A DNA stretch of 64,000 nucleotides from an uncultured Flavobacteriaceae bacterium (GTDB lineage Bacteria > Bacteroidota > Bacteroidia > Flavobacteriales > Flavobacteriaceae). The notes beneath the pieces are model-generated. The model saw nothing but the letters and a program-made list of their open reading frames with translations. It made no database searches and had not been told where the DNA came from. Both the position numbers and the translations under genes were made by a program. Where the stretch lies: assembly GCA_937773465.1 (NCBI GenBank), contig CALJVK010000011.1, positions 20,454 to 84,453 on the forward strand, given 5' to 3'. Below are positions 50,314 to 58,854 of the stretch, piece by piece. Numbering within the stretch: the stretch's first letter is position 1; the number at the start of each line of letters is the position of its first letter.

Positions 50314-51582
50314 ATCAAAACCTATATCTCTTCTATAGTTTTTATCCTTATAATTTACTTTCTCAACTACTTTGTAAGATTTTGAAATGGCTTCATTATG
50401 GTCTTGTCCTTTAGACACAATCGAAAGAACCCTTCCTCCATTAGTTAAAACATCATTGTTTACAGCCTTGGTGCCTGCATGGAATATAATGGTGTTTTCG
50501 GTGTCTTCTGGTATTCCTGTTATGATATTTCCTTTTTCATAGTTTTCTGGATATCCCCCGGCAACCAGTACAATATTTGAATAAGTTTCATCTAAAATTT
50601 CCATATTACATTCACTCAAAGATCCTTTTGCCGTACTTATCATAAGCTCTAAAAAATCGGTCTTGACTCTTGGAAGCACTACTTGAGTTTCTGGATCGCC
50701 CATTCTTACATTATATTCTATAACATAAGGCTCGTTATTAACCATAATAAGGCCAATAAAAACAAATCCTTTATATGGAAGATTATCTAGTTTTAGACCT
50801 TTAATGGTAGGTTTAATTATACGTTCTTCAACCTTGCTCAAAAACTCCTTGCTGGCAAAAGGGACTGGAGATACCGCTCCCATTCCTCCTGTATTAAGTC
50901 CTTTATCTCCTTCTCCTATGCGTTTATAATCTTTAGCATAGGGCATTATTTTATAGGATTTTCCGTCTGTTAAAACAAAACACGAAAGTTCAATCCCATC
51001 TAAAAACTCTTCAATAACCACATTGTGTCCAGACGCTCCAAACTTATTGTTTTTAAGCATGTTGATTAATTCGTTTTTAGCGTCTTTTAAATTATCTATT
51101 ATTAAAACTCCTTTTCCAGCAGCTGGACCATCTGCTTTTAAAACATATGGTGGGGGGATAGTTCCCAAATAGTCTAATCCTTTGTCTAAGTTTTCACAGT
51201 TAAAACTTTTATATTTAGCTGTCGGTATATTATGTTTAAACATAAATTCTTTCGAAAAGTCTTTACTTCCCTCAAGCATTGCTCCGGCTTTCGAGGGTCC
51301 AACAACTAGAACGGAGGCCAGGTCAATGTCGTTATTAATAAAGTCAACAACGCCTTCAATTAAAGGAATTTCTGGTCCAACAATAACTAGATTAATTGAT
51401 AAATTTAGGATAGACTTTTTTAATTCTTCGAAGTTCAATACGTCTATGCTTAAGTTAGATGCAATTTTTGCAGTACCCGAATTCCCTGGTGCAACAAAAA
51501 TATCTTTAGCTTTATTAGACTCTTTAAGCTTCCAACAAAAAGCATGTTCCCTGGCTCCTGATCCAATTATTAATATGTTCAT
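50308..51582 (-). CDS. purD: Phosphoribosylamine-glycine ligase
   Basis: The 424-residue ATP-grasp enzyme makes GAR in purine synthesis. It begins MNILIIGSGAREHAFCWKL. Other landmarks are IVGPEIPLIEGVVDFI, YVLKADGPAAGKGVLII, the GLNTGGMGAVSPVPF loop, and EYNVRMGDPETQVVLPR. Length is standard and the frame is intact, in contrast to several neighbours. A TAAATTTG element (complement of 51587-51594) lies four bases before the ATG. Confidence 0.97.
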   Translation of the reverse strand: MNILIIGSGAREHAFCWKLKESNKAKDIFVAPGNSGTAKIASNLSIDVLNFEELKKSILNLSINLVIVGPEIPLIEGVVDFINNDIDLASVLVVGPSKAGAMLEGSKDFSKEFMFKHNIPTAKYKSFNCENLDKGLDYLGTIPPPYVLKADGPAAGKGVLIIDNLKDAKNELINMLKNNKFGASGHNVVIEEFLDGIELSCFVLTDGKSYKIMPYAKDYKRIGEGDKGLNTGGMGAVSPVPFASKEFLSKVEERIIKPTIKGLKLDNLPYKGFVFIGLIMVNNEPYVIEYNVRMGDPETQVVLPRVKTDFLELMISTAKGSLSECNMEILDETYSNIVLVAGGYPENYEKGNIITGIPEDTENTIIFHAGTKAVNNDVLTNGGRVLSIVSKGQDHNEAISKSYKVVEKVNYKDKNYRRDIGFDL

Positions 51583-51586
51583 TACA

Positions 51587-51594
51587 CAAATTTA
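51587..51594 (-). promoter_or_regulatory. -7 element (TAAATTTG) immediately before purD
   Basis: Complement reads TAAATTTG, an exact TAnnTTTG, ending four bases before the purD ATG. A transcript from it would be leaderless or nearly so. Confidence 0.35.
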
Positions 51595-51836
51595 ATTAAG
51601 AGTTTTTATATTCTTCTTAAAAAAATGTTTATTTATTGTAATTAGAAAAACCGAACCATTTTTAAAATATTAGTACAATAGTTGTTTAGAGATTAAGCGA
51701 GCCGAAAAGACTGCTGTTAACAAAGGGAGGGGCAAAAACAAAATACCTAAAAACGAACCTTTAAAGTGTTGTTTTCCAATAATTTATATTTATAATAGCA
51801 AATACCGAACTTTTTAAAATGTTAATTATAATTTTT
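51595..51836 (+). promoter_or_regulatory. Leader of the nusG-like gene with direct repeats and a GC-richer hairpin
   Basis: ACCGAAC followed by TTTTTAAAAT occurs at 51650-51669 (with two extra bases) and at 51804-51820; a weaker copy, AACGAACCTTTAAA, starts near 51751. Between them, 51693-51733 is unusually G/C-rich for this window and can fold (AGCgAG 51696-51701 with CTGCT 51711-51715, outer UUA/UAA pairs), followed by a GGGAGGGGC tract. No open frame fills this stretch. It may be an operator region or structured RNA for the antiterminator gene (inference). Confidence 0.4.
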
Positions 51837-51844
51837 TATATTTG
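51837..51844 (+). promoter_or_regulatory. -7 element (TATATTTG) upstream of the nusG-like gene
   Basis: Exact TAnnTTTG, 15 bases before the ATG at 51860. It overlaps an alternative in-frame TTG at 51842, which supports the ATG as start. Confidence 0.5.
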
Positions 51845-51859
51845 CATAAACATTCTTTT

Positions 51860-52330
51860 ATGAACTGGTTTGTTGCTTATTCTAAATCTCGAAGCGAATT
51901 AAAGGCTATGGATTATTTTAAAAAGACAGGGATCAATTCATACGTCCCTTGTTACAAAGAAAAAAGAGAATGGTCTGACAGGGTGAAAATTGTTAAAGTT
52001 CCGGCTATTTCTGGTTATGTTTTTTTTGAATTAAATAAACTAGACTATAACTGTGTTAATTTAAACCCTTTTGTTAAAAATGTTATTCGTCGAAACGGAA
52101 AGGCTATAACTGTTAAACATGAAGAGATTCAAACGTTAAAAAACGCACTTAACGGCTTTAGCGCGTCTAAATGCGTTGACCTTGGAGATACTGTGAAAAT
52201 TCTCTCTGGTCTTTTTAAAAACAAACTGGGCGTTGTTGATAATATTAACGAACGTTCTTTAACTGTATTAATAAACTCAATTAAAGTTAGGTTGTCCTTA
52301 GCAGATACAAGGCTAAAATCAGCTGTTTAA
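51860..52330 (+). CDS. NusG-like antiterminator (UpxY/RfaH type)
   Basis: From the ATG at 51860 the protein has 156 residues: a NusG N-terminal domain (MNWFVAYSKSRSELKAMDYF, then SYVPCYKEKREWSDRVK and VPAISGYVFFEL) and a C-terminal KOW domain (VDLGDTVKILSGLFKNKLGV). Paralogues of this kind (UpxY, RfaH) bind RNA polymerase and promote readthrough of long polysaccharide operons. It is shorter than housekeeping NusG and lies beside a wecA-like gene, fitting that role. The next gene on the same strand is wecA-like, after an opposing Kelch gene. Confidence 0.85.
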   Translation: MNWFVAYSKSRSELKAMDYFKKTGINSYVPCYKEKREWSDRVKIVKVPAISGYVFFELNKLDYNCVNLNPFVKNVIRRNGKAITVKHEEIQTLKNALNGFSASKCVDLGDTVKILSGLFKNKLGVVDNINERSLTVLINSIKVRLSLADTRLKSAV

Positions 52331-52381
52331 TTGTTTGTTTTTTTCTTTTTTTTAATAAGCTCTGTGAGCTTGTTAGCGAAG

Positions 52382-53797
52382 CTATATTTTAAACACAAAC
52401 TTTAAAAAAGACACTTTTTTATATATTTCTTTGCTAGTCTTATAAAGCAACTGTCTTTTGTCTTTTGGAAGTTTTGATGAAGATATTAATGTTAGATCTG
52501 AGTTTAGTAATTCGTTGTAAGCCTTGTTTAGGTCATTAATAAAGTTCTTTCTAAGCAGGGTTAGATGAGATTTTGCATATTTTTTATTTTTTGAAATAAT
52601 TTTGTTTAACTCTATAGAATTAAACTGACCGTTTCTTTCAAGAAGTTTAATGACTTGGCTTTGCTCAGTAGTTATTCTGACCTTTTTGTCCGAAAAATAA
52701 AGCCAGTTTTTATCGTATTGAATTAAGTTCTCTATGTAGTCTTTATACGAAAAAAGCTTATATACAAATACAATTAAAAACAAACATAAAAAAGCGAATA
52801 TAGTTTGCTTAAAATAGGTTTTTCCAGGTGGGCTTAAGAAAATAGGAAGCGATTCCGCTAAGTCTTTTTTTAATTCGCTCGTCTGTAATAAAACTAATTT
52901 TTTAATCCCGTTTGTTTTTTTTACGAACGCTAACGTATCTACAAAGCTTAGTATGGGAAAGCCTTCTAGTTTTTGATAAAAAAGATTGTTTTGTTTATAG
53001 TTATAAAACTTGTTGTTTGGGAAATCAAAAGCTTTAACACTGTTATTGTACAGATAAGCTCTTTTGTTGTCTAAGTCAAATCCGTTGTTGTGAGAATGAA
53101 AAAGAAGGGGTGTTTTTGGGCTGACTTCCTCGGATAAGATCTTTATTGTTTTTAAATCCATGTCAATAACAAACATGTCTTTTAAAATAATGTCTGTCAT
53201 GTAGTTTTGACTGGATCTTCCTCCCAAAACATAAAGTTTATTGCCAACTAAATTAAAAATTGGCTTCCAACGCGAGTGCGGTTGTTTTTGTGATTGAGTT
53301 GTAAAAAGCTCCCACTGATTTGATGAAAAATCATAGTATGTGGTATAGTTTTTAAAAGACCACATTCCATAGCCTCCGTACATATACATCTTGTTTTTGT
53401 ACGTAAAATTTGCTGCACCAAACTGATTTTTTTGTTCAACAGAATTATCAATTCTGATAATGCTATCGTTTTTTAATTGAAGGACAGGGCCACCTCCGTC
53501 CAAAAGCAAATAAGTATTGTCTTCAGAGTTGATTGCTTTAAAATTCGTGTTGTTAAATCCTTTTTTGTGAAATAAAATTAAACTGTCTCTTTTTGACGAC
53601 CTGGATTTAAGTTTGTTTTTAATCCATTTTCCTTTTTCAAAAACATAATCTATAGATCTGTTTAAAACATGTATTTTATTGTCTGTTGATTTAAAAAAAA
53701 CAAAGTTGTCGTCGATTTTATCTGGAAATTCATATTCTTGTGCGCTTAAAAACCCTTGGGTTCCAATTAGCACAAACAAACAAATAAATTTATACAT
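52382..53797 (-). CDS. Kelch-domain transmembrane protein with C-terminal winged-helix-like domain
   Basis: The intact 471-residue protein has a signal peptide (residues 1-19, ending FLSAQ), a periplasmic beta-propeller-like region with Kelch motifs (MYMYGGYGMW at 137-146, LYVLGGRSSQ at 188-197), one TM helix (about 330-348, TIFAFLCLFLIVFVYKLF) and a basic cytoplasmic domain. The latter (about 365-440, ITTEQSQVIKLLERNGQF, IELNKIISKNKK, SHLTLLRKNFINDLNK) looks like a winged helix. It may sense something in the periplasm and act on DNA (inference). A degraded paralogue lies downstream of wecA. It is not galactose oxidase: no copper ligands are visible. Confidence 0.7.
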   Translation of the reverse strand: MYKFICLFVLIGTQGFLSAQEYEFPDKIDDNFVFFKSTDNKIHVLNRSIDYVFEKGKWIKNKLKSRSSKRDSLILFHKKGFNNTNFKAINSEDNTYLLLDGGGPVLQLKNDSIIRIDNSVEQKNQFGAANFTYKNKMYMYGGYGMWSFKNYTTYYDFSSNQWELFTTQSQKQPHSRWKPIFNLVGNKLYVLGGRSSQNYMTDIILKDMFVIDMDLKTIKILSEEVSPKTPLLFHSHNNGFDLDNKRAYLYNNSVKAFDFPNNKFYNYKQNNLFYQKLEGFPILSFVDTLAFVKKTNGIKKLVLLQTSELKKDLAESLPIFLSPPGKTYFKQTIFAFLCLFLIVFVYKLFSYKDYIENLIQYDKNWLYFSDKKVRITTEQSQVIKLLERNGQFNSIELNKIISKNKKYAKSHLTLLRKNFINDLNKAYNELLNSDLTLISSSKLPKDKRQLLYKTSKEIYKKVSFLKFVFKI

Positions 53798-53801
53798 ACC
53801 T

Positions 53802-53809
53802 CAAATATA
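53802..53809 (-). promoter_or_regulatory. -7 element (TATATTTG) for the first Kelch gene
   Basis: Complement reads TATATTTG, ending four bases before the ATG at 53797, in the 26-bp gap that separates it from the divergent wecA-like gene. Confidence 0.4.
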
Positions 53810-53823
53810 ACCAATAACTTAAA

Positions 53824-54858
53824 ATGTCCGAACTCTATTTATACTTAGCCTTTTTTATTATAACACTTGCTGTTTCTTTCTATTTAAACGGTTACATCAA
53901 CAAGCTTTTTATTGGAAATAAGCTTACAGATCCTGTAAACGAGAGGTCCTCTCATAAATTTCCAGCAACTAGGTCTGGGGGGCTTTCTATTTTTTTTGCT
54001 ATTTGTGTTTCTTGTGCGTTTGGTATTTCTACAGGGCAGCTTACAATTCCTTTATACGCTTTATTAAGTGTGTTTTTTTTAACACTCACAGGTTTTGCAG
54101 ATGACCTAATTGAGATTCGCTACAGAGAAAAAATATTTTTACAACTTTTCGCTGCTTTACTAATGATAAATGCGGGTTACACTATTGATTCTTTTCATGG
54201 AGTTTTTTATATCTACGAATTGCCTTATTGGGCTGAAATAATTGTTTCTCTTTTTGTTTTTGTTGTTGTGGTTAACGCGTTAAATTTAGTCGACGGTTTA
54301 GATGGCATGGCTTCGTTTATTTCGTTGAAGTTCTTTCTGATTACTGGTGGAATAGTTCTTGTTTCCAAGCCAGAGTGGTTTTTGTTTTTTCCTATAATTA
54401 TTAGTGCTCTGATTGGATTCTTGTGGTTTAATTTCCATCGTAGCAAAAAGGTGTTTTTGGGCGATACCGGCTCTTTATTTCTAGGCTCTATAATGGCTTT
54501 TATTCTATTTTATATTTTAGACTCCGAAAGCAGTCTAGTGACAGACTCTCTAATTTCAAAGCCACTTTTAGCAGTTTTACTTCTTTTGTACCCATTGGTT
54601 GACACCTTAAGGGCTTTTATTATACGTGCTTATAACAACAAATCTCCTTTTGTTGCGGACAGGGTTCACTTGCATCACAGGTTAGCAGACAAAGGGTATC
54701 AGCACTGGCAAGCTTCGGTATTAACTTTTTCCCTTTCTACTTTTATTTTAGTAGTAAACTTTTTGTTATATTCCTTAATTGGATTTATAGGTTGTGTGGC
54801 ACTGACATTGTTTTACTTTCGGTATTCTATCATAGTTTTTTTAAATGAAGTTTTTTAA
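53824..54858 (+). CDS. MraY/WecA-family undecaprenyl-phosphate sugar-1-phosphate transferase
   Basis: The 344-residue polytopic membrane enzyme has all MraY/WecA hallmarks: NERSSHKFPATRSGGLSIF, LTGFADDLIEIRYREK (the DD motif), NALNLVDGLDGMAS, VFLGDTGSLFLGS and the WecA-type RVHLHHRLADKG with its HxHH cluster. It should transfer a HexNAc-1-phosphate from UDP-sugar to undecaprenyl phosphate, the first step of O-antigen or exopolysaccharide synthesis at the inner membrane. It overlaps the second Kelch gene by 14 bases, so they are co-translated. Confidence 0.93.
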   Translation: MSELYLYLAFFIITLAVSFYLNGYINKLFIGNKLTDPVNERSSHKFPATRSGGLSIFFAICVSCAFGISTGQLTIPLYALLSVFFLTLTGFADDLIEIRYREKIFLQLFAALLMINAGYTIDSFHGVFYIYELPYWAEIIVSLFVFVVVVNALNLVDGLDGMASFISLKFFLITGGIVLVSKPEWFLFFPIIISALIGFLWFNFHRSKKVFLGDTGSLFLGSIMAFILFYILDSESSLVTDSLISKPLLAVLLLLYPLVDTLRAFIIRAYNNKSPFVADRVHLHHRLADKGYQHWQASVLTFSLSTFILVVNFLLYSLIGFIGCVALTLFYFRYSIIVFLNEVF

Positions 54859-56196
54859 AATATTATTTTTTTTATGCATGTCTTTCAATTGGCTTAACAG
54901 TCAATTTTCAGATGATGCAATAACAATTGCTTGTCAGCAAAGACTCCGTCTCTTTTTACGCTTTCAACAAAACAGGTGTTGCTGAGTATACTATTCTCGA
55001 ATCTAAAAAACTTTCAAAAAAGTACGTGTTAAATACTCCAACCCTTTCCCTGAAGAATTAAAAAACACGAACTTGATGTCCTTTCTAGCTCTGTATTCTA
55101 GTGACGGCAGTGCTTATTTTTTATATCCGGGCGGTGGAATTTTGTTTAAATATTTAAACGGAGTGTTTGAAAGAATTGATGAAAGCTTTGCGTATAGAAA
55201 CCAGTTTAGCTGGTCATTTTTTTGAGTACAAAAAAGAACTTTATCTTTTAGGAGGTTATGGTTATTGGCAATCTAACAGCTTATTAACAAGGTTTAATTT
55301 TGAGTTAAAGAACTGGGAGCTTGTTCCTACATCCGGACAACATCCAAAACTAGGAGTTAATTCCGGGTCATTTGTTTTAGACGGAGATATCTTGACTGTT
55401 TTTGATTTTACCCAACGTGTAGACGATTTGGATGTAAAAAACAACAGTCTTTATTCTTTAGATCTTGATAAAATGATCTGGACTAAAGAAGGTCTTCTTA
55501 ACAAAATGCTCTTTGCTGAAAATGAAAAAAGATTTTGAACTTGTAGTTGAGTTTAAAAAATCTCTTTTACAAAAAAACTTAACTGACAGTGATTTAAGAA
55601 TTATAACTCCAAAGAACAATCAAATAAAATTTTTTAAAGCGGAAGGGCTACACAACATAAACGCAAAAGCCATAATTGTAGGGGATAATGTTGTTTACCC
55701 TGTTCTTTCTGCTGACAGAGAATACGAAACTCTAACTGTTAAAAATTTAAACGAAAATATTGTTTTTTTAAGCGAAGAGTCTTTGAGTAATGATTTTAAT
55801 CTGCTTGTAAATTATTTTATTTATGTTGGTGTTTTTTGTGTTTTATTAATTGCCCTGACTTTTTTTAAGTTTAGAAAAGAAAAGCTTGTGTTTTTTCTGT
55901 CAGAAAACAGTTTAAGCGGCCTTAACAAAACAATGCTAATTAATAAAGACGAAAATTTTGTGCTTGAATTACTGGTCAATTCTAAAGGAAGAGAAATTGA
56001 CAATTCTTATGTTTTAAGCTACTTTAAAAACTCTACGATAAGTCTTGATGCTTCTGTAAAAAGGAAAAACAAAGTTATAGAAGAGTTAAATCGGAAGGGT
56101 TTAGAAAAATTTGAGCTTGTTTTAATAATTAAAAAATCAAAAAAATCTGATTCCAGAAAAGTCAAATACCAGTTAAACCCTGTTTTAGAAATTTAA
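54845..56196 (+). pseudogene. Second Kelch-TM-winged-helix paralogue (about four frameshifts)
   Basis: The ATG at 54845 lies inside the end of the wecA-like gene and begins a signal peptide (MKFFKILFFLCMSFNWLNSQ). Successive frames give SKDSVSFYAFNKTGVAEYTI, YPGGGILFKYLNGVFERIDE, LYLLGGYGYWQSNSLLTRFN, then an open C-terminal half with a TM helix (YFIYVGVFCVLLIALTFF) and a winged-helix-like domain (NFVLELLVNSKGREI, LDASVKRKNKVIEELNRKG). Frame changes lie near 54935, 55015, 55215 and 55530. It parallels the intact Kelch protein over its length (RNQF/KNQF, GGYGYW/GGYGMW, GGGxxL). The breaks are likely consensus errors, but true decay of one copy is possible. Confidence 0.65.
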
Positions 56197-56201
56197 GATC
56201 T

Positions 56202-57713
56202 CTATTCTTTTTGTTTGAAGGGGTTAATTTTATCTACAATTTCTCTGTTGTTTGACAATCTAGGCAATTTGTTTTGACCGCCTAACTTGCCTTCGCTTTC
56301 CATATAGTTTTTAAACCCTCCTTTTTGAACACTAATAATCATAAGCGGCCGCAGCACTTTTCCTTGAATCAAATCTGAATAATAGCTGTTTATCTGTCTT
56401 AAGCTAACATCTGTTTTTTTTGCTACTAACTCTACCTCTTTTATTGACGGATTTCCATGAAATTCAATCCACCATTGATGAAAAGGAAGTCCTTTTACTG
56501 GATTAATCATTGGGGCGACAGTAAACTCTTTAACAGAAATTCCGGTTTGGTCAGTTGCTTCTTTTAATGCTTTTTCCACTTCACTTCCTATGACGTGTTC
56601 TCCAAACGCTGATATAAAATGCTTGTGTCTTCCTGTAACTATTATTCTACAAGGTTTTAAAGAAACAAAAGCGACAGTGTCTCCGGTGTTATATCCCCAT
56701 AAACCTGCGTTTGTTGAAACAATAAGCACATAGTTTTTGTTTAATTCAACGTCTTTTATTGATCTTCTTACAGGAAAAGACTTCTGCATTTCTGATAACT
56801 CAATAAACTCATAAAAAATTCCTGAATTTAATTGAATCAATAGGCCTTCCTTTTTTTGAGAATCTTGGTAAGCAAAAAAACCCTCTGATGCTGGGTAATA
56901 CTCTATGCTGTCAATCTCTTTACCTATCAGTTTATTAAAAACGTTCCTGTAGGGCGAGAAATTAACTCCTCCGTATACAAACAAACTAAAATTAGGAAAG
57001 ATTTCGCTTATTGTCTTTTTTTTTGACAAAGAAAGGAGTTTGTCGAAATACATTACGACCCATGGTGGAATTCCTCCAATAGCCGCCATGTCTTCATTTA
57101 AGGTTTCTGTTGAAATCGTTTCAATTTTTTTTTCCCAATCTTCAATGCAATTTACCTCCCAACTAGGCAATGTGTTTTTTCTTAAAAAGGCAGGGGTATA
57201 ATGAGCAACAATTCCTGACAGTCTTCCTGTTTTTATTCCATTAACACTTCCTAGAGCGGGACTTCCTTGTACAAAAATTATTTTTTTATTTAAAAATTTT
57301 GTGTTGTTTGTTTCAACAATATAATGCATTGTTGCATCCACAGAGCCTTTAACATGAAAAGGCATTGAATCTTTAGTTATAGGAATATACTTTTCGCCAG
57401 ACGTAGTCCCGGATGTTTTTGCAAAGTATATCGGTTTTTTGGGCCACAAAACATTCTTCTCCCCGTCAATAATCTGCTGAACATACGGTCTAATACCTTC
57501 ATAGTCTCTAACTGGAATGTTTTTAGAAAAATCAGAATAGTTTAAAATGTTTTTAAAATCATGGTCTTTTCCAAATTTTGTGTTTTTTGCCCTAGAGATC
57601 AGTTTTTTCATAACTTTCTCTTGTGTCTTTATTGGATTGTTAGACCATTTTGCTGTCTTTTTTACAACATAATTTGCGTATACCTTTACGATGGCTTCTT
57701 TTAGACTACTCAA
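56202..57713 (-). CDS. GH3 auxin-responsive-promoter-like (acyl-adenylate) protein
   Basis: The 503-residue protein is a bacterial GH3 homologue of the ANL adenylating superfamily. Features are VYANYVVKKTAKWSNNPIKT at the N-terminus, the ATP-binding YFAKTSGTTSGEKYIPITKD (about residue 103), VYGGVNFSPYRNVF, YYPASEGFFAYQD and GLWGYNTGDTVAFVSLKP. The biochemical role in Bacteroidota is unknown; in plants GH3 enzymes conjugate acyl groups to amino acids. It overlaps the M23 peptidase gene by eight bases, a conserved neighbour pair beside tatA. Confidence 0.88.
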   Translation of the reverse strand: MSSLKEAIVKVYANYVVKKTAKWSNNPIKTQEKVMKKLISRAKNTKFGKDHDFKNILNYSDFSKNIPVRDYEGIRPYVQQIIDGEKNVLWPKKPIYFAKTSGTTSGEKYIPITKDSMPFHVKGSVDATMHYIVETNNTKFLNKKIIFVQGSPALGSVNGIKTGRLSGIVAHYTPAFLRKNTLPSWEVNCIEDWEKKIETISTETLNEDMAAIGGIPPWVVMYFDKLLSLSKKKTISEIFPNFSLFVYGGVNFSPYRNVFNKLIGKEIDSIEYYPASEGFFAYQDSQKKEGLLIQLNSGIFYEFIELSEMQKSFPVRRSIKDVELNKNYVLIVSTNAGLWGYNTGDTVAFVSLKPCRIIVTGRHKHFISAFGEHVIGSEVEKALKEATDQTGISVKEFTVAPMINPVKGLPFHQWWIEFHGNPSIKEVELVAKKTDVSLRQINSYYSDLIQGKVLRPLMIISVQKGGFKNYMESEGKLGGQNKLPRLSNNREIVDKINPFKQKE

Positions 57714-58563
57714 AACTAATGTATTCTAAAGGATCAACAGGGTTTCCGTTGCTCCAAAGTTCAAAATGTAAATGAGGTCCAGTAGTTAATTCTCCTGTGT
57801 TTCCAGAAAGTGCTATTGCTTGTCCAGATTTTACATAATCTCCTTGTGTAATTAACCCTGAGGAATTGTGCTTATAAACACTTATAAGATTAAAGGAGTG
57901 TTCCAAAATAATGACAAAACCAGTGTCGATTGTCCATTCGGAAAACACAACCCTTCCGTCTGAAACCGCTTTTACAGGCGTGTTTGTAACTGCAGGCACA
58001 TCTACTCCGTAATGTCTTTCTGATGTGTCAAATCCTGAGGAAATTTTTCCTGATATCGGACTGTATAAAACATATTCCACCTTTGGATTAGCAGACTCTA
58101 TTGTATTAAACCTGTCTTCTTTCTGTACCAAACTCCTTAGCAACGAATCCTCTTTGTTGGTTTTGAAATCAAGCTCCGAAATATCTGGTTTTATTAAACT
58201 GTTTTTTTTAACCAATTCATCCTCTGTAACTTCTCCTAAAATAACAGCCCCTACAGAATTAATAAAAGTTTGGTTTTTGTTAACTACTAGCTGCAAAGAG
58301 TCCAAAAGCTCTATGTTTTTTATTGCCTTTTGCCTTAAAACAGTTGAGTCGTATCCTGGAATGTATTCCTTGACAGACGTAAACGCAATAAGCCCTACTG
58401 TTGTTATAACAAGTGTTATTGAAATTAGAGCAATTAAAAGGAAGATGTTTAATTTGTTTAATTTGTAAGAAAGCTTTTCCTCATATGTGTCTTCATTTAA
58501 AACCACTAACCTATACTTGTTTAGTAGCCTTTCTTTAAGCGGTCTTTTCTCTTTTTCTTTCAC
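57706..58563 (-). CDS. M23-family murein peptidase, membrane-anchored
   Basis: The 285-residue protein has a cytoplasmic basic N-terminus, one TM helix (LNIFLLIALISITLVITTVG, about residues 33-52), a linker and a LytM domain with intact metal ligands: HYGVDVPA and the HxH of GPHLHFELWSNGNPVDP. It should cut peptidoglycan cross-links or regulate shape. The start is GTG at 58563, five bases after a TATATTTG element. It precedes the GH3-like gene with an eight-base overlap and is divergent from tatA. Confidence 0.93.
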   Translation of the reverse strand: MKEKEKRPLKERLLNKYRLVVLNEDTYEEKLSYKLNKLNIFLLIALISITLVITTVGLIAFTSVKEYIPGYDSTVLRQKAIKNIELLDSLQLVVNKNQTFINSVGAVILGEVTEDELVKKNSLIKPDISELDFKTNKEDSLLRSLVQKEDRFNTIESANPKVEYVLYSPISGKISSGFDTSERHYGVDVPAVTNTPVKAVSDGRVVFSEWTIDTGFVIILEHSFNLISVYKHNSSGLITQGDYVKSGQAIALSGNTGELTTGPHLHFELWSNGNPVDPLEYISFE

Positions 58564-58567
58564 AAGC

Positions 58568-58575
58568 CAAATATA
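58568..58575 (-). promoter_or_regulatory. -7 element (TATATTTG) for the M23-GH3 pair
   Basis: Complement reads TATATTTG, ending four bases before the GTG start codon. Supports a leaderless or near-leaderless transcript. Confidence 0.4.
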
Positions 58576-58633
58576 GTGAAGAGTCTACAATATTATTTAG
58601 ATATATTATTTAAGGTTATTCTATTTTTCTTTA

Positions 58634-58641
58634 TACTTTTG
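58634..58641 (+). promoter_or_regulatory. -7 element (TACTTTTG) for tatA
   Basis: Exact TAnnTTTG, 16 bases before the tatA ATG at 58658, in the divergent intergenic region. Confidence 0.45.
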
Positions 58642-58657
58642 TGTAAATACATAAACA

Positions 58658-58843
58658 ATGATTTTATCTAATATATTTTTAGCAATTGGTCCTGGACAAA
58701 TAGCTGTTATAGCTGTTCTTGTTCTTTTGTTATTTGGAGGAAAAAAAATTCCTGAGCTTATGAAAGGGCTTGGGACTGGAATAAAAGAATTTAAAAAAGG
58801 TGTTAAAGAGGAAGATTCTAAAGAGATAAAAAAAGAAGATTAA
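58658..58843 (+). CDS. tatA: Twin-arginine translocase subunit TatA/E
   Basis: The 61-residue protein has a single TM helix (IAVIAVLVLLLFGGKKIPEL), the TatA hinge FGGKKIPELMKGLGTGIKEF, and a charged tail. It forms the pore component of the Tat system for folded proteins. Short tail length is normal for Bacteroidota TatA. It stands alone between M23 and the convergent DUF4837 gene; tatC is not in the window. Confidence 0.95.
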   Translation: MILSNIFLAIGPGQIAVIAVLVLLLFGGKKIPELMKGLGTGIKEFKKGVKEEDSKEIKKED

Positions 58844-58854
58844 TTTTTTTTGTT

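Noticed and set aside
51693..51733. tRNA, preQ1 riboswitch or c-di-GMP riboswitch in the nusG leader
   Set aside because: No cloverleaf, T-loop or aptamer consensus could be matched by eye; only a short hairpin and G-run are present.
52354..52374. Hairpin (AAGCTC-TGT-GAGCTT) between the nusG-like and Kelch genes as a terminator
   Set aside because: The T-rich run is on the wrong side of the stem for the plus-strand gene, and on the minus strand the stem is followed by A-runs. It remains just an inverted repeat.
52382..53797. Galactose oxidase or sialate-mutarotase annotation for the Kelch protein
   Set aside because: No copper-ligand Tyr/His/Cys pattern is visible, and the TM helix plus C-terminal domain do not occur in those enzymes.
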